From positions 1 through 10,753 of the forward strand of contig CALATK010000265.1 in the NCBI GenBank assembly GCA_937891805.1: a stretch of 10,753 nucleotides of DNA, read 5' to 3'. The notes under the pieces were generated by a model, which was not told the origin of the DNA, searched no databases, and saw only the letters and a program-made list of their open reading frames with translations. A program made the translations under genes and the position numbers. The stretch comes from an uncultured Fibrobacter sp. (GTDB lineage: Bacteria > Fibrobacterota > Fibrobacteria > Fibrobacterales > Fibrobacteraceae). Shown piece after piece: positions 1-5,681 of the stretch (the stretch's first letter is position 1; each line of letters opens with the position of its first letter).

Positions 1-976
1 CCTCTTGCACTTCGCTCAGGTCTTCCCGGCCTTCCAGCATAGCCATCAGGTCGTCTTCGGTTACGTCCCGGCCACGGCTGGCCCATAAAAGGGCCTCGCG
101 CATCACGGCAGCGATGTCGCCCACGCTCCCGGCCTGGGAGCGTGCCGTGGCCTCCCGCCGGATTTCTTCTACAAGGCCGGGCTTTACGTCCGGGTCCTTG
201 GAAAGGAACACCGTCTCGTGGGCCATTTCTTCGGCGTATTCCTCGTTGTTCTTTTTGCGGTAGATCCAGATGGGGCCAAAGAGTTCGCTCTGGCGGAACA
301 CCAGCTCGTCGGTCTTGATCATCTCCAGCAGGGCCATAAAAGTCACCGCCGCCACGATGGGGTGGCTGTCGTTGTCCAGCAGGTCTTCGAAAAGGGCACG
401 GCCATGGACGTTCAGGTAGTTGTTGATGGCCTGCTGACGGTCCTGGATGGTCACGTAGTCCAGTTCAATATGGTGGATGGTCTCTGAAATCTTTGTCTTT
501 AAGCTTTTCTGGTAGGCCCGGAACAGCTGCCATATATTGGCGTCGGCCAGGGTCTCGTCGTCGTTTTGGGTCTTTTCCAGGCGGCCACGGCTGTAGGTGC
601 CGTAGTTTTCGCTCTCCATCTCCTGGAGGCCGCCTGCCACCTGCTTGTAACGCTGGTATTCCAGCATTTCCCGCATGAGCTGTTCGCGGTCTTCGTTGTA
701 TTCTTCGATGATGGCCGGGTCACGTTCTTCGGCAGGCAACAGTTCCTGGACCTTCAGGGCCATGAGGCGGCTTGCCATGTACAGAAAATCACCCGCCTTG
801 GAAAGGTCGGTGACCCCGATCTTGTTGACCCACATCAAAAAATCGTCGGCAATTTCGGCGATAGGAATCTGGTCCAGGGACATTTCCTTTTTCTGGACCA
901 GGTACAGAAGCAAATCCATAGGGCCGTTGAAGGACCCGATGCGTACTTCGTAATCTTCCTGTTCTTCTGTTGCCAT
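1..976 (-). CDS. scpA: Segregation and condensation protein A (ScpA), partial, C-terminus beyond left edge
   Basis: This is the kleisin subunit of the bacterial SMC-ScpAB condensin, which acts in the cytoplasm on the nucleoid. The reading frame is open for 325 codons from ATG at 976 to the left edge. The N-terminal domain has the family signature: FNGPMDLLLYLVQ at residues 16-27 and IPIAEIADDFL at about 37-47, followed by the helical stretch LYMASRLMALKVQELLP at 65-81. A charged linker occupies about 85-145. The C-terminal winged-helix domain (about 165-240) includes VAAVTFMALLEMIK and FGPIWIYR. ScpA proteins usually end soon after this domain at roughly 240-270 residues, but here at least 83 further residues follow. 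The start is chosen because the conserved N-terminus begins about a dozen residues downstream. No Shine-Dalgarno sequence is visible. The gene lies 67 bases downstream of glmS on the same strand, so co-transcription is possible. Identity is confident; the tail function is unknown. Confidence 0.93.
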   Translation of the reverse strand, partial: MATEEQEDYEVRIGSFNGPMDLLLYLVQKKEMSLDQIPIAEIADDFLMWVNKIGVTDLSKAGDFLYMASRLMALKVQELLPAEERDPAIIEEYNEDREQLMREMLEYQRYKQVAGGLQEMESENYGTYSRGRLEKTQNDDETLADANIWQLFRAYQKSLKTKISETIHHIELDYVTIQDRQQAINNYLNVHGRALFEDLLDNDSHPIVAAVTFMALLEMIKTDELVFRQSELFGPIWIYRKKNNEEYAEEMAHETVFLSKDPDVKPGLVEEIRREATARSQAGSVGDIAAVMREALLWASRGRDVTEDDLMAMLEGREDLSEVQE

Positions 977-988
977 CACGATAGCTTA

Positions 989-994
989 AATCTA
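989..994 (-). promoter_or_regulatory. Possible -10 element of scpA
   Basis: The minus strand reads TAGATTTA at 994-987. The hexamer ends 12 bases before the scpA ATG, so a transcript would start about 5-6 bases upstream of the start codon. The leader GCTATCGTG holds no Shine-Dalgarno sequence. It resembles the TATATTTA and TAAGATTTA elements before other genes here. No -35 match is obvious. The call is inferred from pattern only. Confidence 0.3.
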
Positions 995-1003
995 GAAAAG
1001 ATT

Positions 1004-1033
1004 CTAATAACTAGTAACTAGTAACTAATAACT
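1004..1033. repeat. Heptamer tandem array 1 (CTARTAA), 4 units
   Basis: On the plus strand the units are CTAATAA (1004-1010), CTAGTAA (1011-1017), CTAGTAA (1018-1024) and CTAATAA (1025-1031), plus a partial CT. The array fills much of the glmS-scpA gap. Because the period is 7, successive TAA/TAG triplets fall in different frames. The reverse complement (TTACTAG, TTATTAG) also carries TAG. The array therefore puts stop codons in all six frames. Confidence 0.85.
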
Positions 1034-1044
1034 GGCCGAAGGCC
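1034..1044. other. Small GC hairpin at the glmS stop codon
   Basis: This is a perfect 4-bp palindrome, GGCC-GAA-GGCC, with a three-base loop. It overlaps the last base of the glmS TAG stop (1046-1044, minus) and is followed directly by the heptamer array. It has no T-tract on the glmS side, so it is not a standard intrinsic terminator. The same stop, triloop hairpin and array order recurs after the LRR gene. Confidence 0.55.
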
Positions 1045-2873
1045 TATTCCACCGTCACGCTCTTAGCCAGGTTTCTCGGCTGGTCCACGTCGTTTCCACG
1101 GAGCACGGCGATGTGGTAGGCCAAAAGCTGCAGCGGCACGCAGGCCACAATGGGCATGAGCATGGGAATGGTCTTTGGCACCTTAATGAGGTGGTCCGCA
1201 AATTCGTCCAGGGGCTTGCAGTCTTCGGTAGTGACGGCGATGACCCGGCCTCCGCGGGCCTTGATTTCGCGCACGTTGCTGATGACCTTGTCGAACAGGG
1301 CGTCCTTGGGGGCGATGACCACCACGGGCATGTTCTCGTCGATGAGGGCGATAGGGCCGTGCTTCATTTCGGCAGCGGGGTAGCCCTCGGCATGAATGTA
1401 GCTGATTTCCTTGAGTTTCAGGGCTCCTTCCATAGCCACGGGATAGTTGAAGTGGCGGCCCAGGTACAAGAAGTTGTTGGCCTTCACGTACTGTTTCGCT
1501 ATTTCGGCGATGGAGTCGGAGAGTTTTAGGGTCTCTTCTACCAGGGCGGGTAGTTCAGTAAGAGCTCGGGCGATGTCTGCTCCGGTCTCGAAACTGAGCC
1601 TACGCTGGCGACCGAGCAAGAGGGCTATCATGGCAAGCACGGTCGCCTGGCTGGTGAAGGCCTTGGTGCTGGCCACGCCAATCTCCGGACCTGCGTGCAG
1701 ATAGACTCCGCCGTCGCTGGTACGGGCGATGGTGGAACCCACGCCGTTACAGATGGCAAGGGCGGTAGCGCCTTTTTGTTGGGCTTCTTTCAATGCCGCA
1801 AGCGTGTCGGCGGTTTCGCCGGACTGGGAAATGGCAAGGACCAAGGTCCCCGGCTTGATGATGGGGTTCCGGTAACGGAACTCCGAGGCGTATTCCACCT
1901 CTACGGGCACGCCTGCCAAATCCTCTATCATGTATTCGCCAACCATGCCCGCGTAGTAGCTGGTGCCACAGGCGGTGATGATAATGCGGTTGATGTTTCT
2001 CAGTTCCTTGATGTTGGTGTCGAGGCCAGCCAGTTTGGCGTTTCCTTCGGCGATGAGCAGGCGACCGCGCATGGTGTTCTTGAGCACTTCGGGCTGCTCG
2101 AAGATTTCTTTCAGCATAAAGTGGGCGAACCCGCCCTTGGCGATGGATTCGGCGTCAAAGTCCACGTCCTGGATGTCGCGGGTCACCTCGTGGCTGTTCA
2201 TGTTCACGATAGAGTATCCGCTCCGCTTGATTTCCACCACGTCGTTGTCGTCCAGGTACACCACCTTCTGGGTGTGGTTGATGATGGCGGACACATCGCT
2301 GGCCAAGAAAAATTCGCCGTCGTTTCCGATACCGAGAATCAGGGGGCTCCCTCGGCGGGCGCCAATCAGGGTGTCGGGTTCGTCGCTGCATATCACCGCA
2401 AGGCCGAAAGTGCCTTCGATAAGGGAAAGGGCCTTGAGGACTGCCTCTTTTAGGTTGCCGTTGTAGTTCTTGGCAATCAGGTGGGCAACCACTTCGGTAT
2501 CCGTTTCGGACTTGAAGGTGACGCCTTTTTCAATAAGTTTCGCCTTGAGGCTTGCGTAGTTTTCGATAATGCCGTTGTGGACGATGGAAATTTTCCCGTC
2601 AAAACTCATGTGGGGGTGGGCATTTTGTTCGGTAGGGGCGCCGTGGGTGGCCCAGCGGGTGTGGGCGATACCGATGTTTCCTTGGACGGGGGTTTCCTTG
2701 AGCTTGGATTCCAGGGCGCTGATTTTACCGGAGGCACGGACGGTCTTGATTTTCCCGTGGTCGATAAGGGATACTCCCGAGCTGTCATAGCCACGATATT
2801 CCAGCTTTTTAAGGCCGCCCACGAGAACAGGAAGAGCTTCATTTTGACCGATATAGGCGACTATTCCGCACAT
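1044..2873 (-). CDS. glmS: Glutamine--fructose-6-phosphate aminotransferase (isomerizing)
   Basis: GlmS makes glucosamine-6-phosphate from fructose-6-phosphate and glutamine. This is the first committed cytoplasmic step toward UDP-GlcNAc for peptidoglycan and lipopolysaccharide. The 609-residue length equals that of the E. coli enzyme. The N-terminal glutaminase (class II amidotransferase) domain starts MCGIVAYIG, with Cys2 as the nucleophile after Met removal, and has HTRWATHGAPTEQNAHPH at about 71-88. Two SIS sugar-isomerase domains follow. The first carries ACGTSYYAG and ISQSGETADT, and the second EGALKLKEISYIHAEGY. The conserved C-terminus reads DQPRNLAKSVTVE. The start is supported by GAGGA six bases upstream of ATG. 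It diverges from the FKBP gene across 132 bases and reads toward scpA. I see no glmS ribozyme in the short leader. All expected catalytic motifs are intact. Confidence 0.98.
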   Translation of the reverse strand: MCGIVAYIGQNEALPVLVGGLKKLEYRGYDSSGVSLIDHGKIKTVRASGKISALESKLKETPVQGNIGIAHTRWATHGAPTEQNAHPHMSFDGKISIVHNGIIENYASLKAKLIEKGVTFKSETDTEVVAHLIAKNYNGNLKEAVLKALSLIEGTFGLAVICSDEPDTLIGARRGSPLILGIGNDGEFFLASDVSAIINHTQKVVYLDDNDVVEIKRSGYSIVNMNSHEVTRDIQDVDFDAESIAKGGFAHFMLKEIFEQPEVLKNTMRGRLLIAEGNAKLAGLDTNIKELRNINRIIITACGTSYYAGMVGEYMIEDLAGVPVEVEYASEFRYRNPIIKPGTLVLAISQSGETADTLAALKEAQQKGATALAICNGVGSTIARTSDGGVYLHAGPEIGVASTKAFTSQATVLAMIALLLGRQRRLSFETGADIARALTELPALVEETLKLSDSIAEIAKQYVKANNFLYLGRHFNYPVAMEGALKLKEISYIHAEGYPAAEMKHGPIALIDENMPVVVIAPKDALFDKVISNVREIKARGGRVIAVTTEDCKPLDEFADHLIKVPKTIPMLMPIVACVPLQLLAYHIAVLRGNDVDQPRNLAKSVTVE

Positions 2874-2906
2874 ATAGAATCCTCGATAAAATCGTTATGC
2901 CCAAAC

Positions 2907-2912
2907 AATATA
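2907..2912 (-). promoter_or_regulatory. Possible -10 element of glmS
   Basis: The minus strand reads TATATT at 2912-2907, giving a predicted leader of about 27 bases that contains the GAGGA ribosome-binding site (2880-2884). It is one of the TAnnnT-type hexamers found upstream of genes in this window. No convincing -35 box is seen at normal spacing. Confidence 0.35.
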
Positions 2913-2957
2913 CGAAAACCTTAAACCGAAATTTAGCATTTTAGGCACCATTTCTTG

Positions 2958-2976
2958 TAAGATTTACTATTTTATG
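2958..2976 (+). promoter_or_regulatory. Probable promoter core of the FKBP gene
   Basis: The plus strand reads TAAGATTTACTATTTTATG. The hexamer TAAGAT (2958-2963) fits a -10 element and would start transcription near 2970, giving a leader of about 36 bases. The first 16 bases are identical to a segment upstream of the AIPR-domain gene (9427-9442). No clear -35 element is visible. The identity is seen in the sequence; the promoter role is inferred. Confidence 0.55.
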
Positions 2977-3005
2977 GGAGTCAATTCAAAAGAAGAGGAC
3001 AACTT

Positions 3006-4064
3006 ATGAATAAAAAAGTGATTGTTGCTGCAGGTGCTCTTGCCCTGCTCTTGACAGGTTGTGATCAGTTGTGCCAGGGCCCCAAGACCAAGACCGCTCT
3101 GGTCACCGAAAAGGATAAGTATAGCTATGCCCTGGGAGCCCATTTCGGAAACCAGGCCCAGTTCCAGCTGGTGGCCCGCGATTCCATCGATTTGGATTTG
3201 GACCTCTTTATCCAGGCTTTTGTGGAACGCTACAAGCAGGATAGTGCCAAGTATCTGATGGCCGATTCCACCATTTTCCAAACCTTGACCGAACTTTCCC
3301 AGTCCCGCCAGGCCGAAAAGGCCCGTAAGGATAGCGTCGCTGCCGCCGAGAACAAGGCCAAGGGCGAAGCCTTCTTGGCTCAGAACAAGACTGCCGAAGG
3401 TGTGGTGACCACCGAAAGTGGACTCCAGTACAAGGTGATTACCGAAGGTACTGGTGTGACTCCTTCCGATACCGACGTGGTGAAGGTCCATTACACCGGC
3501 ACTCTCCTGGACGGCACCAAGTTCGATAGCTCTGTTGACCGTGGCGAACCTCTGGAGTTCCCCATCAGCGCCGTGATCCCCGGCTGGACCGAAATGCTCA
3601 AGCTCATGAAGGTGGGCGAGAAGGTCACCGCCTGGATTCCTAGCGACCTCGCTTACGGCCCCCGCGGTCGTGGCCCGCAGATTCCCGGCAACAGCATGCT
3701 GATTTTCGAAATGGAACTGATTGACACCCACGCTCCGGGCGCACCTTCTAACGCCATCGCCGCCGCCGAACCTGCTAAGGAAGAGGCTAAGGCTGAACCG
3801 GCTAAGGCCGAAGCTAAGCCCGCTGAAAAGGCTGCTCCTGCCGCAGCTCCCGCTGCTGCCAAGGCTGAAGCCAAGCCTGCTGCTCCTGCCGCTCCTGCTG
3901 CTAAGGCCGAAGCTAAGCCTGCTGCAGCTCCTGCTGCCGCCGCACCGGCTGCTAAGCCCGCAGCCCCGGCCGCCGAAAAGGCCGCACCTGCCGCTGCTCC
4001 TGCTGCCGCAGCTCCGGCTGCTCAGCCTGCTGCTCCTGCCGCCGCACCCGCTGCAGCACAGTAA
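3006..4064 (+). CDS. FKBP-type peptidyl-prolyl cis-trans isomerase lipoprotein with long Ala/Pro-rich tail
   Basis: This is a predicted lipid-anchored envelope folding catalyst that isomerises Xaa-Pro bonds. The signal peptide (1-18) has lipobox LLTGC with lipidated Cys19. Residues about 35-130 form a helical, charged N-terminal segment like the dimerisation region of FkpA/Mip proteins. The FKBP domain spans about 139-240, with VHYTGTLLDGTKFDSS (161-176), AVIPGW (189-194), LAYGPRG (215-221) and FEMELID (234-240). The usual pocket residues Tyr163, Phe173, Asp174, Val190, Ile191, Trp194 and Tyr217 are present, so activity is expected. Residues 242-352 are a low-complexity tail of Ala, Pro, Lys and Glu, ending almost purely Ala/Pro. 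That tail is unusual for the family and could span periplasm or wall. The start is supported by GAGGA six bases upstream of ATG. An intrinsic terminator follows. The exact subfamily (FkpA-like or Mip-like) is not certain. Confidence 0.95.
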   Translation: MNKKVIVAAGALALLLTGCDQLCQGPKTKTALVTEKDKYSYALGAHFGNQAQFQLVARDSIDLDLDLFIQAFVERYKQDSAKYLMADSTIFQTLTELSQSRQAEKARKDSVAAAENKAKGEAFLAQNKTAEGVVTTESGLQYKVITEGTGVTPSDTDVVKVHYTGTLLDGTKFDSSVDRGEPLEFPISAVIPGWTEMLKLMKVGEKVTAWIPSDLAYGPRGRGPQIPGNSMLIFEMELIDTHAPGAPSNAIAAAEPAKEEAKAEPAKAEAKPAEKAAPAAAPAAAKAEAKPAAPAAPAAKAEAKPAAAPAAAAPAAKPAAPAAEKAAPAAAPAAAAPAAQPAAPAAAPAAAQ

Positions 4065-4083
4065 TCGGTTTACTTTGCAATTT

Positions 4084-4114
4084 GAAAGTCCCCTGCATTT
4101 CGCAGGGGATTTTT
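4084..4114 (+). terminator. Intrinsic terminator after the FKBP gene
   Basis: The perfect stem CCCCTGC (4090-4096) / GCAGGGG (4102-4108) has the five-base loop ATTTC. It extends by A-T and G-T pairs to about 4084/4114 and is followed by a T-rich run. It lies 20 bases after the FKBP stop and 12 bases before the M23 start codon, so the two genes are probably separate transcription units. Confidence 0.9.
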
Positions 4115-4120
4115 ATATTT
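4114..4120 (+). promoter_or_regulatory. Possible -10 element of the M23 gene, near-leaderless
   Basis: TATATTT begins at the edge of the terminator T-run and ends six bases before the ATG at 4126. If it is the -10 element, transcription would start at or next to the start codon. There is no Shine-Dalgarno sequence between it and the ATG (ACCCT). The only G-run upstream belongs to the terminator stem. Confidence 0.4.
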
Positions 4121-4125
4121 ACCCT

Positions 4126-5451
4126 ATGAAAATTTTCTTGCGCTTAGCTCTTTCCCTGCTTCTTGTACTTCCTTTAATTGCCTGTAACGAAGAAGAAATT
4201 ATCCAGAATCTGAAATCGGAACGCGCAAGTTTGCAAGCCCGTGTGGATTCCCTGAATGCCCAAATCGCCTCGGCTGAAGCCCTGGTCAAAAATGTTCGCG
4301 TCATTCGCGATACGGTGCGTGCGGGGGAGGGCCCCTTCCATCTGTTTACAAGGCTCAAGGCTCAGGTGAGTCACGGCGAAGAAGACCTGGGTCGCGTCTA
4401 TGCCGCCATGCAGGACAGTGTGGAATTCAAGCTTCGGGTTGGCGAGATCTTTTATGTCTCCGTAGATTCGGCAGGCAGGGTGCAGCGGTTCCGCTATGCG
4501 CCGAACCCCATAACGGTCCATTTGGTGAGCAAAACAGACACCGGTTTCGTCTATAAGCTTGTCGAAAAGCCCGTGGTCAAGAAACTGTCCGTTTATGAGG
4601 GCGCCCTGGAAGAAGGCAGCACGCTGAACGGAATCCTTTTCAAGGTGGGAATTCCCGGTCGCATGGTGGGTATCGTGAGCGGAGTGCTTCAGTGCAAGGT
4701 GGCGTTCCCGCTGGCCCGCGCCGGAGACCGCTTCCGTGTGCTTCTAGAAGATTCCTACTACCAGGATTCCATCTGGGTAGGCGGTAAGGTTATCTATGCC
4801 GAATTTGACGGAAGGATTGTGGGCCACCATGAGGCGTTCCGTTACGAAGACGAAGATCCCAAGAGTTCTTACAATGCCCACTATACCGAAGCGGGCGACG
4901 CCCTGGTCTTTGACGGGCTCCGCTACCCGCTGGAACACTTGCGCATTACCAGTTCGTTTGGCTCCAGAATTCACCCTATCACGGGCCAGCGCAAGGTCCA
5001 TTACGGCGTAGACTATGGAGCCCCGGCAGGTACGGTGGTCCATGCCGTGGCCGAAGGCAACGTGACTGTTTCGGGTTATGACGATTTAAGCGGAAACAAG
5101 ATTGCTATCAAGCACAGGGACAATTCCGTAAGCTGGTATATGCATTTGCAGTCTAGAGGTGTGGCCGTCGGGGCCAAGGTCTCCCCGGGTCAGGCCATCG
5201 GGCGGGTAGGCTCTACGGGCCGAAGCACAGGACCTCACCTGCATTTTGGATTCAAGGATGCCAACGGCGCTTGGATAAATCCGCTTTCCAAGACCATGAT
5301 TGCAACGCCCAAGCTGGAAGGTGCCCGCCTGGCCCGTCTCAAGAAGCAAGTGTCGGAAATTCGCAAGGAAATCGAGCTGACTCAGGCCGCACCTGCAGTT
5401 CGGGCCAACGATACCACCGACGTGATGGTTCACATGCGGGTGGTGGAATAG
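4126..5451 (+). CDS. M23 (LytM) peptidoglycan endopeptidase lipoprotein, MepM-like
   Basis: This is a predicted lipoprotein that cleaves peptide cross-links in peptidoglycan. The signal peptide ends in lipobox LIAC with Cys20. A short coiled coil lies at about 21-58. Residues about 155-240 resemble the domain preceding the catalytic domain in MepM/YebA (EEGSTLNGILFKVGIP and ARAGDRFRVLLE). The catalytic domain (about 265-390) has all metallopeptidase residues: His292 and Asp296 in HYGVD, His340 in WYMHL, and His371/His373 in GPHLHF. FGSRIHP and GSTGRSTG are also typical. A helical, charged C-terminal stretch (about 395-420) follows. The ATG at 4126 is chosen because the signal peptide begins there; the frame is open further upstream, but only as an out-of-register reading of the FKBP tail. 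The gene converges with the S41 cluster. Its TAG stop is also the first triplet of a heptamer array. Confidence 0.94.
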   Translation: MKIFLRLALSLLLVLPLIACNEEEIIQNLKSERASLQARVDSLNAQIASAEALVKNVRVIRDTVRAGEGPFHLFTRLKAQVSHGEEDLGRVYAAMQDSVEFKLRVGEIFYVSVDSAGRVQRFRYAPNPITVHLVSKTDTGFVYKLVEKPVVKKLSVYEGALEEGSTLNGILFKVGIPGRMVGIVSGVLQCKVAFPLARAGDRFRVLLEDSYYQDSIWVGGKVIYAEFDGRIVGHHEAFRYEDEDPKSSYNAHYTEAGDALVFDGLRYPLEHLRITSSFGSRIHPITGQRKVHYGVDYGAPAGTVVHAVAEGNVTVSGYDDLSGNKIAIKHRDNSVSWYMHLQSRGVAVGAKVSPGQAIGRVGSTGRSTGPHLHFGFKDANGAWINPLSKTMIATPKLEGARLARLKKQVSEIRKEIELTQAAPAVRANDTTDVMVHMRVVE

Positions 5452-5483
5452 GAGTTAGGGCTTAGGATCTAGGGGTTTGAGGT
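5449..5483 (+). repeat. Degenerate heptamer array 2 (TAGGNNT) starting at the M23 stop
   Basis: The five 7-base units are TAGGAGT, TAGGGCT, TAGGATC, TAGGGGT and the weaker TTGAGGT. The first TAG is the M23 stop codon. Four TAG triplets at period 7 give stops in every plus-strand frame. Its composition differs from the other arrays, but its period and position after a stop codon are the same. Confidence 0.65.
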
Positions 5484-5501
5484 CGCTTCGCTTTGAGGGA
5501 T

Positions 5502-5616
5502 GTCATCCTCGCTGTCATTCTGGAGCGCAGCGATAGAATCACGAGGATCTGCTAGATTGCAGTAAGCGGATCCTCACCGGAGCCTGCCCTGAGCCTGTCG
5601 AACGGGTGAGGATGAC
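5502..5616. repeat. Composite palindromic intergenic element between convergent genes
   Basis: The outer arms GTCATCCTC (5502-5510) and GAGGATGAC (5608-5616) are perfect inverted repeats. Inside, 5543-5553 pairs with 5565-5575 over 11 bp with one G-U, around an 11-base loop. ATCCTCACC (5570-5578) can alternatively pair with GGTGAGGAT (5605-5613). The segment 5514-5540 (GTCATTCTGGAGCGC...AGAATC) and CTGAGCCTGTCGAA (5589-5602) resemble short dispersed repeats I recall from many bacterial genomes. No coding potential is seen. It could act as a two-way terminator for the M23 and S41 genes or be a non-autonomous mobile repeat; neither is proven. Confidence 0.7.
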
Positions 5617-5625
5617 GACTCACAC

Positions 5626-5681
5626 CTCATAACTCACTACTCATAACTCATAACCCATAACCCATAACCCATAACTCACTA
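5626..5681. repeat. Heptamer tandem array 3 (CTCATAA/CCCATAA), 8 units
   Basis: The plus-strand units are CTCATAA, CTCACTA, CTCATAA, CTCATAA, CCCATAA three times, then CTCACTA (5675-5681), with no gaps. The last three bases of the final unit are the TAG stop codon of the minus-strand S41 gene. Read in that gene's sense, TAG is followed at once by TGA. It is the longest and most regular array in the window. Confidence 0.9.

Noticed and set aside
1695..2453. A 252-codon plus-strand open frame opposite glmS
   Set aside because: It is antisense to conserved glmS sequence, with a V/G/H-rich translation typical of a shadow frame.
2895..2905. Shared 11-base TTATGCCCAAA upstream of glmS and at 9443-9453
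   Set aside because: It lies in opposite orientation relative to the two genes and at unrelated distances. An 11-base match in AT-rich intergenic DNA is plausible by chance.
2874..2957. A glmS ribozyme in the glmS leader
   Set aside because: The predicted leader is under 40 bases and I see none of the expected pseudoknotted core. Such ribozymes are mainly a feature of Gram-positive bacteria.
2967..3731. A 254-codon minus-strand open frame opposite the FKBP gene
   Set aside because: It lies wholly over the FKBP coding region, has no recognisable domain, and would run over that gene's promoter.
3721..4125. N-terminal extension of the M23 protein by 135 residues
   Set aside because: The extension is the FKBP Ala/Pro tail read one frame off (Leu/Pro/Arg-rich) and crosses an intrinsic terminator. 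A signal peptide with lipobox starts precisely at 4126.
5626..5681. Heptamer arrays as CRISPR or telomere-like repeats
   Set aside because: The units are contiguous 7-mers without spacers, too short for CRISPR, and lie inside the chromosome between ordinary genes.
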